This document shows positions 22,228 to 29,774 of a stretch of 35,683 nucleotides of DNA, one piece after another. Source of the stretch: a virus; the IMG/VR virus record IMGVR_UViG_3300031111_000024, positions 1-35,683 of that record, one strand, 5' to 3'. The notes beneath the pieces were generated by a model. That model was not told the DNA's origin. It searched no databases and saw only the letters and a list, made by a program, of their open reading frames with translations. Numbering within the stretch: position 1 is the stretch's first letter; each line of letters opens with the position of its first letter. Both the position numbers and the translations under genes were made by a program.

Positions 22228-22593
22228 ATGGCTAAGTATAGAATCAAGAGCGGACGACATTACGGCAGAGACGGCAAGATTTATGACCCTGGTGACATCT
22301 ACGAATACGTCGGAGAATTACCGCACGCCCTCGCTTGCAAGTCGGAACTCGTCGAGGCCGACCCCGAAATCGAACAGCCCCCTGAAGCCGTCTTGAAGGT
22401 GGTCAACACCAGCCCCGGCTGGTATCTGGCAGTCAATCAGGCGACCGGCAAACCTATCAACGATAAGAAACTGCGCAGAGACGATGTTGTCGCTATCGCA
22501 GGAGAAGAAGCCGTCGTGGCTGCCGAAGCCGATGAGAACGGGGATGATCCAGAGAAGGAAGATGGCGAACCGGAAGACGAGGACAACGAGTAA
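22228..22593 (+). CDS. Small acidic head-associated protein (hypothetical)
   Basis: 121 residues from ATG 22228 (AGGAGAGA upstream). The first 60 residues are a beta-rich domain (KYRIKSGRHYGRDGKIYDPG); the middle has PGWYLAVNQATGKPIN; the end is a long acidic tail (EADENGDDPEKEDGEPEDED). It is probably a head or neck accessory protein, since it lies right after the major capsid. No family recognised. Confidence 0.7.
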   Translation: MAKYRIKSGRHYGRDGKIYDPGDIYEYVGELPHALACKSELVEADPEIEQPPEAVLKVVNTSPGWYLAVNQATGKPINDKKLRRDDVVAIAGEEAVVAAEADENGDDPEKEDGEPEDEDNE

Positions 22594-22599
22594 ACAGCA

Positions 22600-23220
22600 A
22601 TGAAAGTGGAGTCTTGGACAGTTCCCAAGATATGGGAAGGCGGAGAGTGTTTTGTGCTCGGGGGCGGGCCGTCGGTGAATAACCTCGACCTGCCTCGCCT
22701 GCATGACAAGCGGGTGATCGCTGTTAATAACTCATACCAGCTGGGACCGTGGGACGTGTTGTTCTATGGCGACTGTCGGTGGCGGGAATTGCATACACAG
22801 GGGCTGGCGGACTTCACGGGACTTAAGGTTCATGGGTGTCCACATGCTGAAGGTATCGGCGATATCAAGCGGGTCCACAGACACCATACGCCATACGGGA
22901 TTGATCGCCGGCCGAATGAACTGTGCTGGAACCGTTCAAGCGGTGCCTGTGCTATCAACTTGGCTGTCCACTTCGGGGTCAAACGAATCGTCCTGCTCGG
23001 CTTTGACATGCGGAAGGTCGATGGTGAGACTAATTATCATCGGGATCATCCGAAGCACCGCATGAAGAGTAGCAAGGTGCCGTACCCCTACCCGTCGTTC
23101 CTCGAACCGTTCCCTGTCATCGCCAGAGATTTGAAGAGACTGAAAGTCGAATGTGTTAACGCGACGCCGGGGTCCGCACTTGATGTGTTCCCCATTGTCG
23201 AACCAGATGAGGTCATGTGA
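22600..23220 (+). CDS. DUF115-like putative glycosyltransferase or sugar-modifying protein
   Basis: 206 residues. It opens with GECFVLGGGPSVNNLDL and continues VIAVNNSYQLGPWDVLFYGD, then GACAINLAVHFGVKRIVLLG with FDMR and NYHRDHP. This set of a glycine-rich loop, alternating strands and a GFDM motif belongs to the DUF115-like / sialyltransferase-like Rossmann families (Maf flagellin-modifying proteins use this fold). The reaction and substrate are unknown. It is the first gene of the sugar island between the capsid and connector genes. Confidence 0.7.
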   Translation: MKVESWTVPKIWEGGECFVLGGGPSVNNLDLPRLHDKRVIAVNNSYQLGPWDVLFYGDCRWRELHTQGLADFTGLKVHGCPHAEGIGDIKRVHRHHTPYGIDRRPNELCWNRSSGACAINLAVHFGVKRIVLLGFDMRKVDGETNYHRDHPKHRMKSSKVPYPYPSFLEPFPVIARDLKRLKVECVNATPGSALDVFPIVEPDEVM

Positions 23221-23244
23221 TGGGCCTCCATAAAAATCACGAGT

Positions 23245-23269
23245 CCGCCAGGCCCGGCGGTCGGTTTTT
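23245..23269 (+). terminator. Candidate intrinsic terminator inside the sugar island
   Basis: CCGCC (23245-23249) and GGCGG (23256-23260) pair around a six-base loop, followed by TCGG and five T residues (23265-23269). The stem is short but GC-rich. It lies in a 97-base gap between two sugar genes, so it may reduce expression of the following genes relative to the capsid genes. Confidence 0.45.
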
Positions 23270-23317
23270 CTCCGTTTCCCCACCCCGGGTCTGGCGCCTC
23301 CTCCTACGGGAGAATAC

Positions 23318-25210
23318 ATGATCACCGTTGCCTGCCTCTATAAGACCGGTGGGGACTTTTCAACCCACGACGTACACCGACTGTCTGACGCCGTTGCGCG
23401 ACAAATGACACAGCCCCACCGGTTTGTTTGTATATCCGATTCCCGTGTTTGCGGGATCAAGACCATCCCACTCGACCCCGACGTCCCGTCATGGTGGGGC
23501 AAGATGCAGGCGTTCCGAATACCTGGACCGGTGTTATTCCTTGATCTCGACACTATCCTTGTCGGCAATATCGACGGTTTGGCTGATGCCGTTAAGGGTT
23601 TGGGTGACAAGTTACTTATGCTCGACGACTTCTATCACTCTGGTGTACGCGCCAGTGGCATACTCGGATGGGCCGGGGACTTCTCGTCACTGTCTGATTC
23701 GTTCAACGAGATCATTCAGGGCAACCACAAATTTACAACTGCCGTCAATGCCTGCCGGTTGCGATGTCCTGGTGGGACATACCGGGGTGATCAGGAGCTA
23801 ATCAACCGGATGGTAGCAGACAGGAAGATAGCGACCGTGGCTGCACAGTCTGTGTTCCCTGGCATCTACTCCTACAAGGTCCACGTCAAAGACATAGGCA
23901 CTCCACCCGACGATGCTGCGGTTATCTGTTTCCACGGTCGCCCTCGTCCCAAGGAAGTCAATCAGCCTTGGGTCACAGGATATTCACAGGAAAAGGACAA
24001 GGCTTGTCGGGCCATTCAGATCAGGAAGAGTGTGACCAACTACAAAGGGCAGCATACTGGAACGCTGGTCGTTGCCGGATCCGCCGAATGCCTCCAGGAC
24101 GATCTGGATCGGGTTCGGAAGATACGGGACGATTTCAAAATAGCCGTCGTCGGTCATGCGGCGGGCATGATCAAAGCCGACCTCGTTGTCAGTGACCATT
24201 ACGAAGTTCATGCTGAACTGCGACGATTGCAGGAACAGTTTCATTCAGATTTCACGACGCATTGTACGTTCACCGCGTACTACCTGGAATATCCCAGCGT
24301 TGACTACTGGTGGGGATGGCCCCGGGCGCAAGCGACATCGATGGAAACGGCCGTCAGAATAGGGCTGCACACAGGGTTCGACGAAGTCATTCTGTGCGGT
24401 TGCCCTTTATCGGCTGGAGCGATACAACACCCCGATCAGCAGCGTAAGGACGGTCAGGTCTGGCCCCCCCCTCGTGACTTGAGCCGATACGCTCCCTGTC
24501 CCAGCAGGACATCCTCTGATCAGATATTAAATGGGTTCAGGGCAGGCTTTGCAAACGTAGCGTCGAGGTGGCGGGGGAGAGTCTTTTCGATGGGCGGGTT
24601 TACGAACCGGATGCTCGGCGATCCCCCCGACGAACCGTTGCCGCCGACGGCAGAGAATGAAGTTGACCGGCAGGTAACAATAGATCACTGGACAACGAGG
24701 GATTCGGTTCACCGCGTATATCCCAAAACGGCGGGTAAATGGGCCGACCCCGAGACCCCGAAGATACTGAAAGACCTGTGTGTCGGGACGGTTTGCGACG
24801 TGGGGTGTGGAACGGGTCGGTGCTGTGACCTATTCGGACCGGAGCTGTACGTTGGTGTTGATATTAGCCAGCACGCCGTTAACCGAGCCCGCAAACGATA
24901 CCCTGCCCATGACGTCCGGTCTGTGATGTGGGATGACGAATACCCCGAAGCCGATACGTATCTATTCCTCACGGTCTTACTACACGTCCCTGACAGCGAA
25001 TTGCCCAGGGTGTTGGCTCGAACAACAGGCAGGGTAGTAATCTGCGAAAGCATGGATCATCGATACCGGAGTGAGGGGCATTGCTGTTTCAACCGTGACG
25101 TCTCGGCCTATGTGGACCTCCTCACATCGTTAGGTCGCAAAGTAGTGAACCGTAAACGCCTCGAATCCCAATACAACCCGGGATTCGTGGACTTTCTGGT
25201 GGTGGAATGA
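23318..25210 (+). CDS. Three-domain glycosyltransferase / DUF115-like / SAM-methyltransferase fusion
   Basis: 630 residues. Domain 1 (about 1-230) is a GT-A-type glycosyltransferase: RFVCISD, WWGKMQAFRIPGPVLFLDLD with the metal-binding Asp76-Leu-Asp78, and a YRGDQELINRM block. Domain 2 (about 245-420) is a second Rossmann region, LVVAGSAECL to TAVRIGLHTGFDEVILCGCP, which has the layout of the 22600 protein. Domain 3 (about 465-630) is a class I SAM-dependent methyltransferase with CDVGCGTG at 493-500 and TVLLHVPDSELP. It could add and O-methylate a sugar. Substrate unknown; fusion is seen directly in one open frame. Confidence 0.85.
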   Translation: MITVACLYKTGGDFSTHDVHRLSDAVARQMTQPHRFVCISDSRVCGIKTIPLDPDVPSWWGKMQAFRIPGPVLFLDLDTILVGNIDGLADAVKGLGDKLLMLDDFYHSGVRASGILGWAGDFSSLSDSFNEIIQGNHKFTTAVNACRLRCPGGTYRGDQELINRMVADRKIATVAAQSVFPGIYSYKVHVKDIGTPPDDAAVICFHGRPRPKEVNQPWVTGYSQEKDKACRAIQIRKSVTNYKGQHTGTLVVAGSAECLQDDLDRVRKIRDDFKIAVVGHAAGMIKADLVVSDHYEVHAELRRLQEQFHSDFTTHCTFTAYYLEYPSVDYWWGWPRAQATSMETAVRIGLHTGFDEVILCGCPLSAGAIQHPDQQRKDGQVWPPPRDLSRYAPCPSRTSSDQILNGFRAGFANVASRWRGRVFSMGGFTNRMLGDPPDEPLPPTAENEVDRQVTIDHWTTRDSVHRVYPKTAGKWADPETPKILKDLCVGTVCDVGCGTGRCCDLFGPELYVGVDISQHAVNRARKRYPAHDVRSVMWDDEYPEADTYLFLTVLLHVPDSELPRVLARTTGRVVICESMDHRYRSEGHCCFNRDVSAYVDLLTSLGRKVVNRKRLESQYNPGFVDFLVVE

Positions 25211-25911
25211 TGAGCAAGACCTTCTCGATCCTCTGTCCTTCGCGCGGCCGGCCGGACCTGTTTGCCCGTATGGCCGAGTCTGCGAAATACGCCCCGGATG
25301 CTGATTGTGAGATACTGGCATTCCTGGATGACGACGACGAAACGGCCCTGGATTACCGCCGCGACTTGATTGACGATGTCGTTATCGGTCAGGTCAAGTC
25401 GGTGGGTGTGGCTTGGAACCGGTTAGCTGAACGGTGTTCCGGCCAGTACCTACTGATGGGCAACGACGACCTGGTCTTTGAGCCGGAATGGGACAAGAAA
25501 CTGCTTAAAGTATTCGCCCAGAGATTACCGGTCGATGGGCTCTTTGTGGCGTGGGCTGAAGATGGGTCTAAGCGTGGGAACGGCACATTTCCAATTATGA
25601 CCCGGCTGTGGTATGAAGTGCTGGGTTACTTCACCCCGACCCGGTTCCATTTCCTTTGGAATGATACGTGGGTGACAGACATTGCCCTCCGGGCCAAGCG
25701 GGGGTTCTACATCCCCGACGTCCTGATCGAGCACAGACATTTCACGTTTCACAAGGCTGAGTACGACGCCACTTACCGGCGCCATCGTGAGGGGCAGGGG
25801 CTGAAAACACAGGAAGACAGAAGGGTGTACACAGATTCGTTGGCCGACAGGAAGGCCGACGCCCGGGCTATCCTACGGAAGATTGAAGAACTGAAAGGCA
25901 TTACAAGATGA
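25207..25911 (+). CDS. GT-A-fold glycosyltransferase (GT2-like)
   Basis: 234 residues, overlapping the previous stop by four bases (ATGA). It opens FSILCPSRGRPDLFARM and EILAFLDDDDETALDY, typical of GT2-like enzymes, with SVGVAWNRLAERCSGQYLLM and Asn86-Asp87-Asp88 in the metal-binding position. The later block NDTWVTDIALRAKRGFYIPD with IEHRHF is the acceptor side. It probably moves a sugar from a nucleotide donor to a protein or glycan. It is coupled to its neighbours at both ends, so it works with them. Confidence 0.82.
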   Translation: MMSKTFSILCPSRGRPDLFARMAESAKYAPDADCEILAFLDDDDETALDYRRDLIDDVVIGQVKSVGVAWNRLAERCSGQYLLMGNDDLVFEPEWDKKLLKVFAQRLPVDGLFVAWAEDGSKRGNGTFPIMTRLWYEVLGYFTPTRFHFLWNDTWVTDIALRAKRGFYIPDVLIEHRHFTFHKAEYDATYRRHREGQGLKTQEDRRVYTDSLADRKADARAILRKIEELKGITR

Positions 25912-27191
25912 AGACCGGCATCATAGGATTGGGCAAAATGGGGTTGCCGATAGCAACTGCGATGGATTTCGGTGGCCACGACGTCATGGGGTATGACCTG
26001 AACCCCGCACGTATGAGCCTGGACCCACAACCGTATCGGGAAACCGGGCCGGATGGGCGCAGTGATTTCAATAAGTGGCTTGCAGCGTCGACGGTGAAGT
26101 TCGGGTCGATGGAAGAGGTTGTCGATCATGCGGACATCCTGTTCGTCATGACACAGACCCCGCATGACCCTGAATTCGAGGGGTTGACCCGGTTGCCGGC
26201 GGACCGCGTTGATTTCGATTATCAGTACCTACGCGAAGCCGTTCGGCAGATCGTTGATGTCGTCAAGGAACCGACCGTACTGGTGGTTGTGTCAACTGTC
26301 CTCCCCGGCACTCTGTCCCGCGAACTAAAGCCGATCATCGAACCGGTCAAGGATACATTGGCCCTGGTCTACAATCCGAGCTTTATCGCAATGGGTACGA
26401 CCATGAAGGACTTCCTGTATCCAGAGTTCATTCTGGTCGGGCAGGAAAACGTTGATGAGGCCGAAACCCTCAAGACGTTCTACTCCTCGTTTATCGACGC
26501 CCCCCTGATGACCATGTCTATCGAATCGGCGGAGTTGTCTAAGGTTGCCTATAACACGTTCATCGGGGAAAAGATCATATTTGCCAATCAGGTCATGGAG
26601 ATATGCGATCGGATGGCCGGTGCCGACTGCGATGAAGTTGCGGGGGCATTGAAGAACGCAAAGCGGCGACTGATTTCAACGGCCTATCTGGATGGTGGCA
26701 TGGGAGATGGTGGAGGATGTCATCCGAGAGACAACATCGCTATGTCATACCTGGCTCAGAAACTCGGATTGAAGTATGACCTATTCGAGTCGGTCATGCT
26801 GTGCCGGGAAGGTCAGACCGACTATCTGGCTTCGATGGCGGTCGGCTACGCTAAAGCAATGGATCTGCCCGTTGTCATTCTCGGCCAGGCATTCAAGCCC
26901 CATACAAACCTGACCATCGGAAGCCCGGCCATACTGTTGGGCAACCTGATAAAGGAAAAGGGAGTTGCTGTTCAGTATGCAGACAACGACGTCGGCACGG
27001 CACTCAAGGAATCGGACGTACTCCAGTCGCCGGCGGTGTTTGTGATTGGATGCAAACATGACAGATATGCGAATGCTGTGTTCCCCAAGGGGTCGTGGGT
27101 GATCGATCCGCATCGGATGATTCCCCCACAGGCCGGGGTTCACATTGAAGGTATAGGGTCAAAGGTCCGGGCAAACCCGGTGAAGGGATAA
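25908..27191 (+). CDS. UDP-glucose / GDP-mannose dehydrogenase-like enzyme
   Basis: 427 residues in the normal length range. The NAD-binding N-terminus is KTGIIGLGKMGLPIA; the middle has ESAELSKVAYNTFIGEKI with the conserved lysine; the catalytic cysteine is Cys271 in GGGCHPRDN, which replaces the usual GGSCFPKD and keeps the Cys and Asp. The C-terminal sugar-nucleotide domain has VVILGQAFKPHTNLTIGSPA. These enzymes oxidise the C6 alcohol of a nucleotide sugar to a carboxylate in two NAD-dependent steps. The changed motif may mean a different sugar. It overlaps the glycosyltransferase by four bases. Confidence 0.88.
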   Translation: MKTGIIGLGKMGLPIATAMDFGGHDVMGYDLNPARMSLDPQPYRETGPDGRSDFNKWLAASTVKFGSMEEVVDHADILFVMTQTPHDPEFEGLTRLPADRVDFDYQYLREAVRQIVDVVKEPTVLVVVSTVLPGTLSRELKPIIEPVKDTLALVYNPSFIAMGTTMKDFLYPEFILVGQENVDEAETLKTFYSSFIDAPLMTMSIESAELSKVAYNTFIGEKIIFANQVMEICDRMAGADCDEVAGALKNAKRRLISTAYLDGGMGDGGGCHPRDNIAMSYLAQKLGLKYDLFESVMLCREGQTDYLASMAVGYAKAMDLPVVILGQAFKPHTNLTIGSPAILLGNLIKEKGVAVQYADNDVGTALKESDVLQSPAVFVIGCKHDRYANAVFPKGSWVIDPHRMIPPQAGVHIEGIGSKVRANPVKG

Positions 27192-27194
27192 GTC

Positions 27195-27560
27195 ATGGCC
27201 AGGGTATCCACAAGTGACGTCAAGGCGCTACTGATCGGGTCAGAGTTAACAGACGAACAGGTGGAGCCGTTCATCGAGACGGCTAATGTGGTGGTCACGA
27301 ATCATTGCGCCGGATACAGTTACGACGCTGACGTATTGAAGCAGATCGAGCTTTGGCTGTCGGCACATTTCGTTTGTCAGGCCGATCCGCAGATTTCGAG
27401 AGAAGGGGTCGAAGGCGGTACGAATGTCACCTACGATGGCAAGACCGGCATGAACCTTGACAGCACCCGGTACGGCCAACAGGTGAAGATACTGGACTAC
27501 AAGGGCACCATCAGGGAAGCCCGCAAAGAACCGAGCCTCGATGTTATGATGGATGAATGA
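27195..27560 (+). CDS. Head-tail connector protein (adaptor)
   Basis: 121 residues. An all-helical N-terminus (VSTSDVKALLIGSELTDEQV, FIETANVVVTNHC, KQIELWLSAHFVC) is followed by an extended region (GMNLDSTRYGQQVKILDYKG), which is the usual design of gp6/gp15-like adaptor proteins that bind beneath the portal. Its place at the head of the connector block supports this. Sequence-level family assignment is moderate. Confidence 0.75.
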   Translation: MARVSTSDVKALLIGSELTDEQVEPFIETANVVVTNHCAGYSYDADVLKQIELWLSAHFVCQADPQISREGVEGGTNVTYDGKTGMNLDSTRYGQQVKILDYKGTIREARKEPSLDVMMDE

Positions 27561-27561
27561 T

Positions 27562-27924
27562 ATGGCGTTCAAGGGTGCAGGCATATCGAGAGTATTAACC
27601 CAGACGGCTGTGTATTGGGCACCGCCCACAAAGGATGCACACGCCAAGGGTACGTTCACCACGGGGACCGAAATGTCGGTACGGTGGGAGGAGAAGCAGG
27701 AGATTTTCGTTAACGCACAAGGTGAAGAAGTTCGGTCGGCCGCCGTGGTTATACTTGGCAGCGACGTTGTGAAGGGCGGCTATCTCTATCTGGGTACTCT
27801 GTCAAGTCTTGGCTCGGACGCCAGGTCAGATCCAACCAAGGAAAGTACGGCGCATGAAATACGGGCGTTCTCAAAGGTGCCTAATCTGGCCGGTACGAGT
27901 TTCGGGAGGAAGGCATGGCTGTAA
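27562..27924 (+). CDS. Head closure protein (probable)
   Basis: 120 residues from ATG 27562; ATG 27553 in frame is also possible. Beta-rich with VYWAPPTKDAHAKGTFTTG and VRSAAVVILGSDVVKGGYLYLG, similar to SPP1 gp16-like head-closure rings. The position second in the connector block fits. It overlaps the next gene by ten bases. Confidence 0.65.
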   Translation: MAFKGAGISRVLTQTAVYWAPPTKDAHAKGTFTTGTEMSVRWEEKQEIFVNAQGEEVRSAAVVILGSDVVKGGYLYLGTLSSLGSDARSDPTKESTAHEIRAFSKVPNLAGTSFGRKAWL

Positions 27925-28268
27925 CGGTAAAGGGTGGCTTCAACATCAGGCGCAACCTGGAGAGGTACAAGGCCCTGTCTGTGAAGGAACAGCGTGGGCG
28001 CATGAGGGAGGCCTGTATGGAGGTCCAGCGGCGGTCGCAGTTGGTTGTGCCGGTTGATGTGGGCAACCTTAAAAACAGTTGCGAAACAAGGGTTGTCCAC
28101 ACGGCGTCTGGTGTCCGGGGGCAGATCATGTACCTGGCTGCCTACGCGGCATTCGTCCACGAAAACCTACGGGCCAGACACAATCCTGGTAAGCGGGCGA
28201 AGTTTCTACAGGGGCCGCTACAGGATTCAACCCATGAGGTTGCCCGCATACTTGGAGGCCGGGCATGA
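27915..28268 (+). CDS. HK97 gp10-like neck protein
   Basis: 117 residues. The signature VQRRSQLVVPVDVGNLKNS and MYLAAYAAFVHE followed by AKFLQGPL is the standard HK97 gp10 pattern of tail-completion/neck proteins. Joins the head to the tail. Overlaps its neighbours by ten and four bases. Confidence 0.85.
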   Translation: MAVTVKGGFNIRRNLERYKALSVKEQRGRMREACMEVQRRSQLVVPVDVGNLKNSCETRVVHTASGVRGQIMYLAAYAAFVHENLRARHNPGKRAKFLQGPLQDSTHEVARILGGRA

Positions 28269-28672
28269 ATTCCCCTGCTGACGACATAATGACCATCCTG
28301 ACGGCCGTCCCGGCTCTCGGGCTGACGGCCGCAACGAATATGTTCGTCGGCCACATGCCAGAGGACAAGACGTCTCTGGTGGTCTGTGTTTTTGACACCG
28401 GTGGTTATGACCCGGCCAACATCATGTCGGGATCGGGAGTGTCAAGGCCAACCGTTGAGATCATGGTGCGGGGAATACCGGGAGAATACGAGGATGCTTA
28501 CGCCAAAGCGGCAGCCATAGATGCACAATTACACCTGCTGACAGGGACCACAGTGGACACTGCGCGGTATCTGATCATCAGCAGGATAGGAGATATCAAC
28601 AGCATAGGGGTCGACAAAGGTCGGCAACCATTACTGACAATCAATTATCGCATGGAACGCACAGCGAGTTAA
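28265..28672 (+). CDS. Tail terminator protein (probable)
   Basis: 135 residues with an ATGA overlap. Pattern of the minor-capsid/tail-terminator families: VGHMPEDKTSLVVCVFDTGG, an IMVRGIPGEYEDAYAKA helix region and a final RQPLLTINYRMER. It stops tail tube growth at the head-proximal end. Based on order and pattern. Confidence 0.72.
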   Translation: MNSPADDIMTILTAVPALGLTAATNMFVGHMPEDKTSLVVCVFDTGGYDPANIMSGSGVSRPTVEIMVRGIPGEYEDAYAKAAAIDAQLHLLTGTTVDTARYLIISRIGDINSIGVDKGRQPLLTINYRMERTAS

Positions 28673-28684
28673 CAGGAGGATATT

Positions 28685-29104
28685 ATGTCTGATGCAGTAT
28701 CAGTAGTTGGGACACTATTCAAGAGGGGGGACGGTGCATCGTCCGAAGCGTTTGTGTCTTTAGGTGAAATCACCGGGATCACACAGGGTGGAATGAACCG
28801 GGATACTATCGACGTCACGAACCTCGGGTCAACGGGGGGGTATCGTGAATTCATCACGTCCTTCCGCGACAGTGGGGAGTTTACCCTACAGTGCAACTAT
28901 GTCCATGATGCCTATGAGACATTCAAGGCTGATTTCGAGGCTTCGGCGTCAGTCAACTATCAGATCGTTGTTGACGATACCGACGCCTCAACGTTCAGCT
29001 TCGCAGGTTTCGTTACGGCTATGCCTGTGACGTTCAATACGGGGGAGCAGGCCAAGGTGGCGATCACTATCAAGGTCACAGGCGAAATGACCCTATCCAG
29101 CTAA
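28685..29104 (+). CDS. Major tail tube protein
   Basis: 139 residues, AGGAGGA upstream (28675-28681). A beta-sandwich pattern: VSVVGTLFKRGDGASS, ITQGGMNRDTIDVTNLGSTG, REFITSFRDSGEFTLQCNYV and an end with VAITIKVTGEMTL. This is the small lambda gpV-N-domain-like tube protein that stacks to form the tail. Expression is expected to be high. Confidence 0.85.
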   Translation: MSDAVSVVGTLFKRGDGASSEAFVSLGEITGITQGGMNRDTIDVTNLGSTGGYREFITSFRDSGEFTLQCNYVHDAYETFKADFEASASVNYQIVVDDTDASTFSFAGFVTAMPVTFNTGEQAKVAITIKVTGEMTLSS

Positions 29105-29115
29105 AGGAGATCGAC

Positions 29116-29493
29116 GTGCTTAAAAAAGATGAGATACTGAACGCACAAGACCTCAAGACAGAGGTCGTCCATGTTCCCCAGTGGGGCGGTGATGTTATCG
29201 TTCGAGAGTTGACCACGGCACAGCGGAACGAGGTCTATAAGTACATCGCCGACAATAGGGAATCGGCGGTTGGCAGGTTTCAGCCTATGGTGGTCAGGAT
29301 GTCCGTTGTCGGTGAAGACGGGCATCCTGTCTTCTCCGAAGATGACGAGGCCGCCTTGGCTGGGAAGAGCTCGAAGGCAATGGACATCGTGTTTGCTGCC
29401 TGCTGTCGAACCACAAAGCTGCGGAGAGCAGACATTGCTGAGACGGCAAAAAACTCAGAGGAGACCCCTACCGACGGTTCCTCTTCCGACTGA
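29116..29493 (+). CDS. Tail assembly chaperone, short form (G-like)
   Basis: 125 residues, GTG start at 29116 with AAAGGAGA upstream. The first 110 residues (DGEILNAQ-like start, VIVRELTTAQRNEVYK, MDIVFAACCRTTKLRR) match the helical chaperone that binds the tape measure. A slippery site near the end allows a longer form (next entries). In lambda-like phages both forms, in a set ratio, are needed for tail assembly. Confidence 0.85.
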   Translation: MLKKDEILNAQDLKTEVVHVPQWGGDVIVRELTTAQRNEVYKYIADNRESAVGRFQPMVVRMSVVGEDGHPVFSEDDEAALAGKSSKAMDIVFAACCRTTKLRRADIAETAKNSEETPTDGSSSD

Positions 29494-29768
29494 GCCTGGC
29501 GTTGGGGTTTGCGCACCCGGACCACTTGGAGCGGGTGCTAACCCCGACACAGTTGGTGGAGTGGCAGGTGTTCTCCGAACTCGAACCCTTTGGTGAAAGA
29601 GGTGACTATTTGCGCACATGGATGCTGGCACAAGCGATGGTTGCCCCATATCAGAAGAATGGGTCGCCGGGATTGCAGATGGATCAGTTTGTCCCCGGCA
29701 TAGAACCGAAACGACAGACGGTGGATGAAGCGAAAGAGATACTGAGACGATTTGCTGGTAAGGAATAG
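29116..29768 (+). CDS. Tail assembly chaperone, frameshifted long form (GT-like)
   Basis: Produced by -1 frameshift at 29448-29454: 113 residues of the G-like frame followed by 104 from the -1 frame, about 217 in all. The added part starts KKLRGDPYRRFLFRLSLALG-like and contains LTPTQLVEWQVFSELEPFGE and YLRTWMLAQAMVAPY, a strong T-domain pattern. The region from about 29502 on would also read as a separate 88-residue frame, but its N-terminal part is continuous with the -1 frame. The tape measure follows at once. Confidence 0.85.
29448..29454 (+). promoter_or_regulatory. -1 ribosomal frameshift slippery site A AAA AAC
   Basis: The heptamer AAAAAAC lies in the phase A AAA AAC in the G-like frame (GCA AAA AAC), the classical X XXY YYZ form for -1 slippage. 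The -1 frame opens at once into the T-like coding sequence and stays open to 29768. Confidence 0.9.
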
Positions 29769-29774
29769 CCCGAT

